DNA of 64,000 nucleotides. It comes from an uncultured Flavobacteriaceae bacterium. Its GTDB lineage: Bacteria; Bacteroidota; Bacteroidia; Flavobacteriales; Flavobacteriaceae. Shown here piece after piece: positions 44,911 to 53,571 of this stretch (the first letter of the stretch is position 1; every line of letters begins with the position of its first letter). The stretch covers positions 1 to 64,000 of the forward strand of contig CAJWPZ010000004.1 of assembly GCA_913045325.1 (NCBI GenBank), read 5' to 3'. The translations under genes were made by a program, and so were the position numbers. A model generated the notes under the pieces. That model had not been told where the DNA came from. It was given only the letters and a program-made list of their open reading frames with translations, and did not search any database.

Positions 44911-46329
44911 ATGAAACAAAAAAAGAACATAGATCAACTCTTTAACGAGCGACTGGCAAATCACAAGCAGGCTCCCGGCTCTCATGTTTGGGATAATATT
45001 CAGGCGCGTCTAGAAAAAGACAAGAAAGATCGTGTTATTGCTATATGGTATAGAGTGGCAGGGGTTGCAGCAAGTTTGGTTTTGATTTTCTATTTAGCAG
45101 GTTCTTTAGGTGATACGCAAAGCAATAGTATTGTTGAGCAGCAACTAGATGTGAAAAGCGACAGCAACACAGTTCCAAAAATTAATAAAACACTTGAAAT
45201 ACGTTTGCCTGAATACAAATCTGGCATTACCTCCACAAATAAAGACGCGCAAAACAAGACAATTACACCACAGGTAAAAGAGAAAGACAATAACACTCCA
45301 AAAAAACAAATTATTGGCTTGACAAACCAAGAAAGCGCAGTAGCTAAAGGGACTATTAAAAAAGACCTCGTTGTGCCAACAAAAAATTTGACCCTAGCGG
45401 TTGTAAAACCAAAAAATCCACCTGTTGTTAAAGAAAATAAAGAAACAGTAACCAGCCCGGTGGTTGCCAATCCTAGCAGCGTCTCAGCAATAGCCGAGAT
45501 AGAAAAGACCAACACGGCATCGGCAGAGAAAAAATCTATTTTTGATGCCATAAAAGAGCAAAAGCAACTGGAGTCTAAAGAGGCTGTAGCCAAAAAAAGC
45601 GCCCAAGAAAATCTTTGGGAAATTACACCCAACATCGCTCCCGTATATTTCAATACCTTAAGTCAAGGATCATCAATAGATGCTAGCTTTGCAGACAACA
45701 CCCAAAAGGGTGATGTAAATATAAGTTATGGTATTGGTGTGCGCTACGCGCTGAGTGATCGATTAAAAATTCGCTCTGGAATAAACAATGTGTCTCTTAG
45801 TTATAGTACATCAGATATAGAACTAGGTGATGGCCCGGTCTCGGCAGCATTAAGAAATATTGATTACAATAGAGAAGGTATTGTGGTAATCGCGCAAGAT
45901 TTAGGCACATTTGCTAGTCAAAATCAAGACGGAACCTTTGGTGAAATAACTCCAAAATCAACAAACGGAGAAGCGTTTATAAATCAAAATATTAGCTATT
46001 ACGAAGTGCCTTTAGAATTAAGCTACACGCTTTTTGACAGCGCTTTTGGCCTAGATGTCATTGGAGGGGTTAGCACACTTGTTTTAGGAGAAAACCAAGT
46101 ATCTGTTACCGCAGGGAATTACAGTGAGGTTCTTGGGGCTGCAAACAACTTATCTAGCATCAGCTTTGCCTCTAACATAGGGCTTGGATTACATTATAAA
46201 ATGTCTAGTAACCTTAGACTTAATGTTGAGCCTATGTTTAAATACCAGTTAAATCCATATACAGATTCTTCTGTGAGTTTTAAGCCATACTACCTTGGTG
46301 TATACACCGGGTTAAGTTTTAAGTTTTAG
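44911..46329 (+). CDS. Anti-sigma factor spanning both membranes (TM plus OM barrel)
   Basis: 472 residues in three parts. A cytosolic N terminus of about 45 residues (HVWDNIQARLEKDKKD), a single membrane helix at 46-64, a Lys/Pro/Thr/Gln-rich disordered linker (about 70-230), and a C-terminal beta-domain (234-472) like an outer-membrane barrel that ends in an aromatic residue (GLSFKF). This matches the dual-membrane anti-sigma (Dma) class described in Bacteroides. Position right behind an ECF sigma gene supports it. The ligand or stress sensed in the outer membrane is unknown. Alternative: a periplasmic beta-domain that does not enter the outer membrane. Confidence 0.8.
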   Translation: MKQKKNIDQLFNERLANHKQAPGSHVWDNIQARLEKDKKDRVIAIWYRVAGVAASLVLIFYLAGSLGDTQSNSIVEQQLDVKSDSNTVPKINKTLEIRLPEYKSGITSTNKDAQNKTITPQVKEKDNNTPKKQIIGLTNQESAVAKGTIKKDLVVPTKNLTLAVVKPKNPPVVKENKETVTSPVVANPSSVSAIAEIEKTNTASAEKKSIFDAIKEQKQLESKEAVAKKSAQENLWEITPNIAPVYFNTLSQGSSIDASFADNTQKGDVNISYGIGVRYALSDRLKIRSGINNVSLSYSTSDIELGDGPVSAALRNIDYNREGIVVIAQDLGTFASQNQDGTFGEITPKSTNGEAFINQNISYYEVPLELSYTLFDSAFGLDVIGGVSTLVLGENQVSVTAGNYSEVLGAANNLSSISFASNIGLGLHYKMSSNLRLNVEPMFKYQLNPYTDSSVSFKPYYLGVYTGLSFKF

Positions 46330-46332
46330 GAA

Positions 46333-46365
46333 ACTTCAAAGCAAAAATAACTGTTGTTTTGAAGT
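46333..46365 (+). terminator. Possible terminator of the sigma/anti-sigma operon
   Basis: Arms ACTTCAAA and TTTGAAGT (8 bp) with a 17-nt loop, followed by GTTTTAATT. Weak to moderate. Confidence 0.45.
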
Positions 46366-46409
46366 GTTTTAATTGTTCTGTTTTGCCTTCTTGGGCAAAC
46401 AACTTCACT

Positions 46410-46441
46410 AAAAATCATCTCATCGCCATGGGGTGATTTTT
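46410..46441. terminator. Bidirectional terminator hairpin
   Basis: Arms AAAAATCATC and GGTGATTTTT form a 10-bp stem with one G-T pair and a 12-nt loop, between convergent genes. It touches the stop codon of the minus-strand gene and has T runs in both directions. Confidence 0.6.
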
Positions 46442-47193
46442 TATTTCATAAACTCTTTTACCTCAGCAAGAGCAATACTCAAAATAACAGGGGCAGCGCT
46501 ATAACTTGCAATTTCGTGTTGATTGTAATGAAGTACCAGGCTGTCTTGACTAAAACCCAGGCTATTGGGCATGGTAAAAGTATTGCCATCAAACCAAAAG
46601 TAATTGGCATTAATGCTGCTTTGCTCCGGAATATTAAACGCTTTTCTAAATTTTGTTTCGGCAAATGCGCTTAGGGCATCATAGCGCTTAAAAAGGGTTT
46701 GATTTGTGAGCTTCTCCCCTGTTTTTATGTCAAAATTGATATACATAAGGTCTTGATAGCCGTGTGCGCCCCCAGTGTATTTGTATTGCTTAAATTCTAA
46801 GGACAACAGCAACTCGTCTCTGAAAGTCTCCGTTACCAGAGCCTCAACAAAATACTCGGCTGCCAAGTCTGGGAACTCTGCATGGTCACGCCAATAAGAA
46901 TCCACAAATCCTTTTGCGGCTGCCTCTATGGTTAATGCCGTTGGCTCTTTTGATGGATCCTCCAGATACAGCGATGCGGCAATAAAAGAATTTATAGCCG
47001 TATTTAATTCTATTTCGCGATTGTTCTGGGGGGCATACAAGAGATAGTCAATAGCAATATTTGGGCAATCTCTAGAGGCGCAACTAGGTAAATCCCCTTG
47101 AGAGAAAGAGCGTGGCTGTGGCTGAAATAACTCTGTGGTACAACCACAAAAAACCACCACCAAAAAGAACAAACACCAAAATCTTAAGTTCAT
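46441..47193 (-). CDS. DUF3298/RsiV-like lipoprotein
   Basis: Lipoprotein signal with Cys18 (VVFCGC), a DUF4163-type first part, and a C-terminal DUF3298 domain containing the characteristic YTGGAHGYQDLMYINFD region. RsiV and PdaC-related proteins share these domains, but here the chain carries no kinase or sigma-binding part. Function unknown; the fold binds lysozyme or glycans in some relatives. 250 aa. A TAATTTTG box sits 4 nt before the start. Confidence 0.88.
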   Translation of the reverse strand: MNLRFWCLFFLVVVFCGCTTELFQPQPRSFSQGDLPSCASRDCPNIAIDYLLYAPQNNREIELNTAINSFIAASLYLEDPSKEPTALTIEAAAKGFVDSYWRDHAEFPDLAAEYFVEALVTETFRDELLLSLEFKQYKYTGGAHGYQDLMYINFDIKTGEKLTNQTLFKRYDALSAFAETKFRKAFNIPEQSSINANYFWFDGNTFTMPNSLGFSQDSLVLHYNQHEIASYSAAPVILSIALAEVKEFMK

Positions 47194-47197
47194 TTCA

Positions 47198-47205
47198 CAA
47201 AATTA
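47198..47205 (-). promoter_or_regulatory. -7-like box directly before the DUF3298 gene
   Basis: The minus strand reads TAATTTTG, 4 nt before the ATG. Without a -33 element it may be chance. If real, the message is leaderless. Confidence 0.3.
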
Positions 47206-47239
47206 CTACGGTATTTTTAACCCTAGAGAAGGACAAAAA

Positions 47240-47830
47240 TTATTTATAAAAGTTCATTTCATCCAAATACTGCCAAACATTTTCGGGCAATAGAGGCCGG
47301 ATATTTTTTTGATTTTTGATTCCGTTTCTAATAGCCGTAGAAGATATCTCCATGATCGGGGCTGATACTTTGGTTATATTAGGATGGTTCTCAAACAAAG
47401 CAATTGCTTTGTTTGGGCTCAATCTAGGATAGACAAACAGCTCGTATCTAGAGAGTATTACCTCGTAGTTTTTCCACTTATGGAAACTCTTAAGGTTGTC
47501 TTCTCCCATAATTAGACAAAATTTCTGCCCTGGGTGCTTTTCTTCTAAAAAAGCCAAGGTATTGACCGTGTAATTGGGCTGGGGCAAATCAAACTCGATG
47601 CCGCTTGACTTGATTTTGGGATACTCCTCTAAGGCAATATCAACCATCATTAGGCGGTGATTGTCCTCTAGTAAAGAGCTTTTCTTCTTATGAGGGTTGT
47701 GAGGCGTTACAACCATCCACACCTGGTCTAAATCACTAAACTCTACCATGTGATTGGCAATGGCCAAGTGACCCACATGAATAGGATTAAAAGTGCCAAA
47801 ATAAAGTCCTATTTTTTTTGAACCTGTCAT
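47240..47830 (-). CDS. nadD: Nicotinate-nucleotide adenylyltransferase
   Basis: Makes nicotinate adenine dinucleotide from nicotinate mononucleotide and ATP in NAD synthesis. The nucleotidyltransferase motif GTFNPIHVGH is at residues 12-21 and the C-terminal ISSTAIR near 163. 196 aa. It follows gmk directly (stop and start adjacent), in a yicC-gmk-nadD operon. Confidence 0.95.
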   Translation of the reverse strand: MTGSKKIGLYFGTFNPIHVGHLAIANHMVEFSDLDQVWMVVTPHNPHKKKSSLLEDNHRLMMVDIALEEYPKIKSSGIEFDLPQPNYTVNTLAFLEEKHPGQKFCLIMGEDNLKSFHKWKNYEVILSRYELFVYPRLSPNKAIALFENHPNITKVSAPIMEISSTAIRNGIKNQKNIRPLLPENVWQYLDEMNFYK

Positions 47831-48460
47831 TTATTCTTCTTCTGAAATACTATGAGGATTATCTAATGCAGCTGCGTTTATAAATGGTTTAGCGATATGG
47901 CTAGATACCAACTTGGTTGCTTCTTGTAAAGCGTGCTCTAGGGTGTCATTTAAAATAATCTGATCAAACCTAGGGGCCGTTGCCATCTCTACAGAGGCTT
48001 TGGCAATGCGCATATTTATTTTCTCATCACTTTCTGTTTTGCGGTTTTTGAGCCTTATTTTTAACTCCTCTACACTAGGAGGCTCTACAAAAACAGCTAG
48101 GGTTCTCTCAGGAAACTTTCTTTTAATTCGTAGCCCGCCAACTACATCAATATCAAAAATAACATTCTTCCCCATGGCCCAAATACGCTCTATTTCACTA
48201 TTTAAAGTGCCATAAAAATTATCACGGTACACTTCTTCCCATTCTAAAAAGTTGTCTTGCTTCATGTGAGATTTAAAGTCAGAAAGACTTAAAAAATAAT
48301 ATTCTTTGCCGTGCTGCTCTTCCCCGCGAGGCTCCCGAGAGGTAGCAGAGACCGAAAACTCTAGGTTTAAGTCCTGTTGTTTTAATAAATGCTGCACAAT
48401 GGTTGTTTTCCCGCTTCCAGAGGGGGCAGAAAACACAATTAACTTTCCTCCTATAGCCAT
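47831..48460 (-). CDS. gmk: Guanylate kinase
   Basis: Phosphorylates GMP to GDP. P-loop SAPSGSGKTT at residues 11-20, GMP-binding phrase SREPRGEEQHGKEYYFLS (18 residues), and lid region RLKNRKTES. 209 aa. Start overlaps the last base of the YicC gene, so translation may be coupled. Confidence 0.97.
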   Translation of the reverse strand: MAIGGKLIVFSAPSGSGKTTIVQHLLKQQDLNLEFSVSATSREPRGEEQHGKEYYFLSLSDFKSHMKQDNFLEWEEVYRDNFYGTLNSEIERIWAMGKNVIFDIDVVGGLRIKRKFPERTLAVFVEPPSVEELKIRLKNRKTESDEKINMRIAKASVEMATAPRFDQIILNDTLEHALQEATKLVSSHIAKPFINAAALDNPHSISEEE

Positions 48461-49317
48461 TATAATACGTTTAAAGCTTGTTCTTTTATTTTCTCTAACT
48501 CATCTTTCATCTGAACCACCAATTGTTGCATTGGGGCAAAATTACTCTTACTACCAATTGTATTGATTTCACGACCAATTTCTTGAGTAATAAAACCTAG
48601 TTTTTTACCATTGCTGTCTTTACTGTGAATGGCCTCTTTAAAATAACTTAAATGATTCTCTAGACGCACTTTTTCTTCTGTGATATCGTATTTTTCTAGA
48701 TAATATATCAGCTCTTGTTCAAACCTGTTTTCGTCCACTTTTTCTTTAAGTTCACTTACTGCGCTGCGTAGGCGCAGTTTCACGCTCTCAATGCGCTGAC
48801 TGTCTATTATTAAAACCTCTTGCAGGTGCTTACCAATAATAGAAATGCGTTGCAAAAAGTCATTTTTTAAAACCTCTCCCTCATCTGTCCTGTAAATGTT
48901 TATTTCAACTAAGGCGCGGGTTACCGCCTTTAAAATTTCAGAAAACTCATCTTCGTCAATCTCTTCTCGCTCTGTCTTTAGAGCGTCTGGCATTTTAACG
49001 GCCATCTTTAAAAGCTCTATTTGATCTGCAGCAACAACCACAGAGAGTTGCTTCATGTATTGCCTTAGGGTAGTTTCGTTGATCTTGGTGGCTGTTTGTT
49101 CTCCCGTAGATTCAACAAACAAGTTCAAATCTATTTTTCCTCGCGTAAGCCCTGATGCTAACAATTTACGAATGTTTAGCTCTTTTTGTCTATATGCAGA
49201 CGGAACCCGAGTGTTTAAATCTAAACTTTTGCTGTTAAGAGATTTAATTTCTACGGTTATTTTTTTGGTTGGCAATTGTATCACGTGCTTGCCGTACCCT
49301 GTCATGGATTGAATCAT
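48460..49317 (-). CDS. YicC-family endoribonuclease
   Basis: YicC/YloC family; E. coli YicC is an endoribonuclease. N-terminal MTGYGK (residues 5-10), helical middle, and C-terminal DUF1732 with HLSYFKEAIHSKDSNGKKLG (20 residues) followed by the FITQEIGREINTIGSK end. 285 aa. First gene of the gmk-nadD operon, a conserved order. A TACCTTTG box lies at 49357-49350. Confidence 0.93.
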   Translation of the reverse strand: MIQSMTGYGKHVIQLPTKKITVEIKSLNSKSLDLNTRVPSAYRQKELNIRKLLASGLTRGKIDLNLFVESTGEQTATKINETTLRQYMKQLSVVVAADQIELLKMAVKMPDALKTEREEIDEDEFSEILKAVTRALVEINIYRTDEGEVLKNDFLQRISIIGKHLQEVLIIDSQRIESVKLRLRSAVSELKEKVDENRFEQELIYYLEKYDITEEKVRLENHLSYFKEAIHSKDSNGKKLGFITQEIGREINTIGSKSNFAPMQQLVVQMKDELEKIKEQALNVL

Positions 49318-49349
49318 GGGTTGTATTTAATATTGTATTAATAGGATGT

Positions 49350-49357
49350 CAAAGGTA
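49350..49357 (-). promoter_or_regulatory. -7 box upstream of the yicC operon
   Basis: The minus strand reads TACCTTTG, 32 nt before the ATG. No good -33 partner. Confidence 0.4.
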
Positions 49358-49387
49358 CACAAATCATCAGTGCTTTGTATATTCTCT

Positions 49388-49759
49388 CTAGTCTAAGGGA
49401 TTTCCTTGTGCGTCAAAACGGGTCTTTAAATGTTTTTCTGTAGCATACAGTACGTAGAGCAGTAACAGGGTGTTTGTAACGATGGTAATTAACACGTTTA
49501 ATTGTGGATACAAAAAGTAAAACACCACAGGAATAAAAAAACTATATAAAGAGATGTTGAAAAAAACCAAAGAGGAGTATTTATTGGCTGCATCCCAAGT
49601 GACCTGGTTTTTCATAGACTTTTGAGTTCTATAGCCGTACAAGTGATTTATTTTTTTTGGCGGAAATTTTTTAAGCAACCACCCAAGTAGCAGCATAAAA
49701 ACGCAGTAGCCAAGAGCTATGTATAACTGGTTTTGATCTGTATATTGGTTTGATATCAT
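49388..49759 (-). CDS. SdpI/YhfL-family small membrane protein
   Basis: Four hydrophobic segments in 123 aa. The phrase KINHLYGYRTQKSMKNQVTWD (within the loop; short form NHLYGYRTQKSMKN) is the conserved SdpI-family signature. SdpI gives immunity to the toxin SDP in Bacillus; distant relatives are of unknown function. It overlaps the upstream hydrolase gene by 4 bp. Confidence 0.82.
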   Translation of the reverse strand: MISNQYTDQNQLYIALGYCVFMLLLGWLLKKFPPKKINHLYGYRTQKSMKNQVTWDAANKYSSLVFFNISLYSFFIPVVFYFLYPQLNVLITIVTNTLLLLYVLYATEKHLKTRFDAQGNPLD

Positions 49760-50727
49760 AGCATAGAATTTAAAAAATCTAACACGCGAACCTCAGAGTA
49801 ATACTCGGCATTTGTAACATGAAATCCAACATGACCTCCAGTGTCTGGAACTTCAAGATAGATATTTTCGTGTTGTTTTGCAAGCTCAAAAGGATAGCAC
49901 GCGGGTGCCAAAAAGCTGTCGTTGGCGGCATTTAATATGAGTACGGGTTTTTTTATGTTGGGCAGGAACGCTTTGGCGCTACTTTTTTGATAGTATTGTT
50001 CCGCATTTTTAAAGCCATGCGCAGGAGCGGTATATGTGTTATCAAAATCAAGTAGCGTTTTTACTTGATTGAGTTTTTCTTTAGACATCAACCCGGGAAA
50101 TAATTTCATTTTTCGTTTGTACTTTTTACGCAAGTCTTTCAAGAAAACAAGGGAGTATGGCTTGTTGGTTTTTGTCATCAAAGAGTCTAAGGAAGACTGC
50201 AAATCAATTGGGGCAGAGATCGCAATTCCTGCAACAATTTTGTGTGATACCTCTCTTGGTTCTCCAAGATATTTTAACAGCAAATTTCCTCCCAAACTAA
50301 ACCCTACAAGTGCAATATTTGTGTACTGCTCTTGAGTGAGTATGTGGTCTATAAGTTCAGATAAATCCTGGGTACGACCACTGTTGTAGGATAGGTACAG
50401 GCGATTTTCTTCGCCGCTACACCCTCGATGATTCATCGCGGCCACATCCCAGCCGCCTTGAATTAGGGCTTTGGCCTGCCCCTGCATATACACCCTTTGG
50501 GCATCTCCCTCAAGACCGTGTAACAGAATGGCTACTTTTTTACTTTTATCTCCTGTAGTGTTGTGATAGCTCCAGTCTATGTCCACAAAATCGCCATCGG
50601 TGAGTTCTAGCCGTTTTCTTACCTGAGCTACCTTAGGAATGGGACGTAATTTGGCAGAATAAATAGTAGAAAAATGCCCGCTTTTAAAAAGGCCTTTGGC
50701 TTTATACCCGGAGCTAATAATTGGCAT
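49756..50727 (-). CDS. Alpha/beta hydrolase, YheT family
   Basis: YheT-type hydrolase with catalytic Ser144 in GFSLGGN, the oxyanion HGLEG near residue 70, a late acid around FLAP and the His in GGHVGF. The family includes esterases acting on lipids. Substrate unknown. 323 aa. First gene of a two-gene operon with the SdpI-like gene. A TAATTTTG box is at 50770-50763. Confidence 0.92.
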   Translation of the reverse strand: MPIISSGYKAKGLFKSGHFSTIYSAKLRPIPKVAQVRKRLELTDGDFVDIDWSYHNTTGDKSKKVAILLHGLEGDAQRVYMQGQAKALIQGGWDVAAMNHRGCSGEENRLYLSYNSGRTQDLSELIDHILTQEQYTNIALVGFSLGGNLLLKYLGEPREVSHKIVAGIAISAPIDLQSSLDSLMTKTNKPYSLVFLKDLRKKYKRKMKLFPGLMSKEKLNQVKTLLDFDNTYTAPAHGFKNAEQYYQKSSAKAFLPNIKKPVLILNAANDSFLAPACYPFELAKQHENIYLEVPDTGGHVGFHVTNAEYYSEVRVLDFLNSML

Positions 50728-50762
50728 GAATTCAGTGGTTGTAAAAGGGGTTACATGAATCT

Positions 50763-50770
50763 CAAAATTA
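50763..50770 (-). promoter_or_regulatory. -7 box of the YheT gene
   Basis: The minus strand reads TAATTTTG, 35 nt before the ATG. No -33 partner at normal spacing. Confidence 0.35.
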
Positions 50771-50845
50771 CTAAACTTTTAACACATCTTAAGGGTGCAA
50801 AACAATACATTGAAAGTAAATCTCCATTATAAGAAAGGCTATTGG

Positions 50846-50853
50846 TATCTTTG
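50846..50853 (+). promoter_or_regulatory. -7 box of the alpha/beta hydrolase gene at 50916
   Basis: TATCTTTG, about 62 nt before the ATG. No clear -33 element. Confidence 0.35.
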
Positions 50854-50915
50854 GGGCTGTAAAAGACTTATGGTTAAATTAACAGCCTAATTATGACTTT
50901 TACTCATCTTATTAT

Positions 50916-51746
50916 ATGAAACAACTTATCACCAAATCTATCGGCTTTTTTTTAAACGCTGCGGCTGTAATTGCACCTGGCTGGGCTGCAAATTTTGCTT
51001 TTAATTTACTGTGCAAGGTGCGCAGAGCTGGCATTTCAGAAAAAGGAAAAGCGTTTTTTGAAAAGGCAACACAACACACTCTTTTACTTGAGAAAAACAC
51101 CGCTGTACTTCACAAATGGGGTAGTGGTCCAAAAAATATTCTTTTCTTACACGGCTGGGAGAGCAATTCACAGCGCTGGTTGCCATACTATAATATGCTT
51201 GAAAAAGAAAAATACACCATCTACGCCCTTGATGCGCCGGGGCATGGTATGTCTGGAGGAGACAAGCTCAATGTAGAGGTGTTTAGGCAGGCTATTGAAG
51301 CTGCTTTAGCGCGCATCGGGCCCATAGACACTATAATTGGGCATTCCCTTAGTAACACCGCCGTTGGGTATTGTTATATTATGAATCCAAATGTTGATGT
51401 CAAAAAATTTATTGTAATGGGAGCAGCCTCTGGTATGGACGCTGTCTTTACATATTTTAAAGAAATACTTGGGCTCTCAATACGTTCGGTGGCTAATTTA
51501 AGTAAAAAGGTAAATACCATTTTTAAAATACCTCATCAGGAAGTTAAATTAATGTCTTTTTTAGACAAAGTAACCCAGCCGGTGCTAGTTATTCATGATA
51601 AAAACGATGCAGTTACCCCTTTTAAGCCTATCGAAAATGTCTTAAAAAAGCATCCTAAAATAAACACATATATTACCTGTGGGCTAAAGCATGATTTAAA
51701 AGCAGAAGAGGTTTATGCTAAAGTAATTGCCTTTATTGATAGCTAG
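50916..51746 (+). CDS. Alpha/beta hydrolase with GHSLS nucleophile elbow
   Basis: Alpha/beta-hydrolase fold: oxyanion HGWESNSQRW, nucleophile elbow GHSLSN (Ser144), late Asp in VIHDKNDAVTP and His in GLKHDLKA. The elbow has Ser where most relatives have Gly (GxSxG becomes GxSxS), so activity could be altered. Substrate unknown. 276 aa. A thioesterase gene follows after 29 nt. Confidence 0.88.
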   Translation: MKQLITKSIGFFLNAAAVIAPGWAANFAFNLLCKVRRAGISEKGKAFFEKATQHTLLLEKNTAVLHKWGSGPKNILFLHGWESNSQRWLPYYNMLEKEKYTIYALDAPGHGMSGGDKLNVEVFRQAIEAALARIGPIDTIIGHSLSNTAVGYCYIMNPNVDVKKFIVMGAASGMDAVFTYFKEILGLSIRSVANLSKKVNTIFKIPHQEVKLMSFLDKVTQPVLVIHDKNDAVTPFKPIENVLKKHPKINTYITCGLKHDLKAEEVYAKVIAFIDS

Positions 51747-51775
51747 CCAAACAGTAACAAGACAAAAAAAAGAAC

Positions 51776-52252
51776 ATGTATTTAAAAGAGTTTGAAATTA
51801 GATGGAATGACATTGACGCCAATCGGCATTTAGCCAATAGTGCCTATATAAATTTTATGAGCCACACCCGCCTGAGTTACATGCTTGAAAATGGTTTTGG
51901 ACAGGCAAATATGGTTGCCAATAATATTGGCCCTGTTGTATTTTATGAGCATATGTTTTATTTTAAAGAGGTGTTTCCAGGAAACCCAATCACGGTAAGT
52001 TTGGCCCTTAAGGGCATAAGTGAAGACGGAATGTATTTTTCATTTGAGCACAACTTCTTTGACCATACGGGTAAAAATATTGCGCGGTGTGAAATGATGG
52101 GCGGATGGATTGATCTGGCCAAACGAAAACTTAGAAGCCTTCCAGACTCCCTTTTTAATAGTCTTAGCGGTCTAGAAAAAACATCCGATTTTTACACCAT
52201 TACAAAAGAGCATACGCGCAAGCACGGGCAAATCCCTAAAGATTTAAAATAG
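51776..52252 (+). CDS. Acyl-CoA thioesterase (hotdog fold)
   Basis: 4HBT-type hotdog protein, with the catalytic-region phrase RWNDIDANRHLANSAYINFM (20 residues) where Asp acts on the acyl thioester. 158 aa. It probably hydrolyses acyl-CoA or acyl-ACP. It follows the alpha/beta hydrolase on the same strand. The exact substrate is unknown. Confidence 0.9.
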   Translation: MYLKEFEIRWNDIDANRHLANSAYINFMSHTRLSYMLENGFGQANMVANNIGPVVFYEHMFYFKEVFPGNPITVSLALKGISEDGMYFSFEHNFFDHTGKNIARCEMMGGWIDLAKRKLRSLPDSLFNSLSGLEKTSDFYTITKEHTRKHGQIPKDLK

Positions 52253-52266
52253 TAGCGCAAATGAGG

Positions 52267-53178
52267 TTATACCGCCTTACTAATTTGGTTTTTTGATTTT
52301 TTCCGGGTTGCTAGATACACCCCTAAAAAGATAAGTGTGGCCGCAAGCACTCTAATGGTCGTAAGGGTGTCTGCCCCTGTAAAAACCGCAAATACTGTCG
52401 CAATTAAGGGCTGCAGATACATAAATACACCTAAAACAGAAGGGCTTAACTGCTTTAAAGCATATATATTAAATAAATAGGTGAGAACCGTTGTGCCAAC
52501 AACTACAAAAGCCAGTTGCCCTATTGTTTCATACTTAAGATCTAGCCAGTCTACCCTTACAAACTCCTGGTAACCAATAGGAATGTTTATTATAGCGGCA
52601 AACAAGAAAAAGAACTTCATAAGCGTGATGGCGCTATACTTTGCTGTAAGTGGTTTTACAATTATTAAGTAGATTGAGTAGGAAGCTGCGTTAACCAAAA
52701 ACAACATATTTCCTAAGGGTATGTTTGGAGCGTTGGGTTGTGTTTTTTCGCCAAATAAAATAAGCGCTAAGGCTCCGGCCAATCCAAGGGCAATACCTAC
52801 GGCTTTAATTAACGTAATGCGCTCTTTTAAAAACACCCCAGACAACACTAGTAACAAGACGGGGGCAATAGTAATAACAACGCTACTATTAATGGGGGTG
52901 GATAGGCTTAGGCCTTTAAAAAACATCGTCATATTTAACACCATACCAAAAAAGGCGCAGGCTATAATACGCATCCAATCCTTGGTTTGGATGGTTTCTT
53001 TTTTATAAAAAAGTCCTAAAGCCCAAAAAATAACCGCTGCGCCACCAACTCTTAAAAGTATAAACCCATAAGGAGAAATAACAGAGGGCATCAGGCCTTT
53101 TGCTATAGTATGGTTAATGCCATAAATAAAGCTTGCGGCAAAGGCTGCAATAATGGCAAGAAGCCTTGGACTCATCAT
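52267..53178 (-). CDS. EamA/DMT family transporter
   Basis: Ten predicted membrane helices in two EamA repeats. Members export amino acids, nucleotides or drugs. 303 aa. It overlaps the ArsC-like gene by 4 bp on the same strand. Substrate not readable. Confidence 0.92.
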   Translation of the reverse strand: MMSPRLLAIIAAFAASFIYGINHTIAKGLMPSVISPYGFILLRVGGAAVIFWALGLFYKKETIQTKDWMRIIACAFFGMVLNMTMFFKGLSLSTPINSSVVITIAPVLLLVLSGVFLKERITLIKAVGIALGLAGALALILFGEKTQPNAPNIPLGNMLFLVNAASYSIYLIIVKPLTAKYSAITLMKFFFLFAAIINIPIGYQEFVRVDWLDLKYETIGQLAFVVVGTTVLTYLFNIYALKQLSPSVLGVFMYLQPLIATVFAVFTGADTLTTIRVLAATLIFLGVYLATRKKSKNQISKAV

Positions 53179-53531
53179 TTGTTTTGAAGTGATATTTTAG
53201 CCTGTGCAACTACTTTTTTGCTATTGCCAATAAAGATTTGTTCTTGGTTTACAATAACCGGTCGCTTTAAAAAAGTATAGTGCTCAAGTATCAAGCTTTT
53301 ATAATCTTCCTCGCTAAGTGTTTGCTCTTTCAAAGCTCTCTCTTTGTAGAGTCTAGCGCGTTTACTAAAAAGTGCTTGATAGCTACCAGAAAGCTCCTTG
53401 AGGGCCTCCAGTTGTTTTACGTCTATGTGCCTGTTTTTAATGTCTTGAAAAACAAACGCATTAGAAGGCTCAAGTTCCTTGATAATTCTTTTGCAAGTGT
53501 CACAGGTAGAAAGATGGTATATTTTTTGCAT
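53175..53531 (-). CDS. ArsC/Spx-family thioredoxin-fold protein
   Basis: The CxxC is at C10-C13 (STCDTC) and the protein is 118 aa, matching the ArsC/Spx superfamily. It could be an arsenate reductase or a redox regulator; no arsenic-resistance gene is adjacent. It lies upstream of the EamA transporter gene and is cotranslated with it. Confidence 0.88.
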   Translation of the reverse strand: MQKIYHLSTCDTCKRIIKELEPSNAFVFQDIKNRHIDVKQLEALKELSGSYQALFSKRARLYKERALKEQTLSEEDYKSLILEHYTFLKRPVIVNQEQIFIGNSKKVVAQAKISLQNK

Positions 53532-53571
53532 AACCGACGATTTTTTGTGTTTAAACTTAGGGTCAGAGTTC

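Noticed and set aside
45090-45653. 187-residue frame opposite the anti-sigma gene
   Set aside because: It is the complement of the low-complexity linker; it has no start signals or domain.
49281-49297. CACGTG inside TATCACGTGCTTG as a third parS
   Set aside because: Outer bases do not match TGTTNCACGTGNAACA, and it lies in the YicC coding region.
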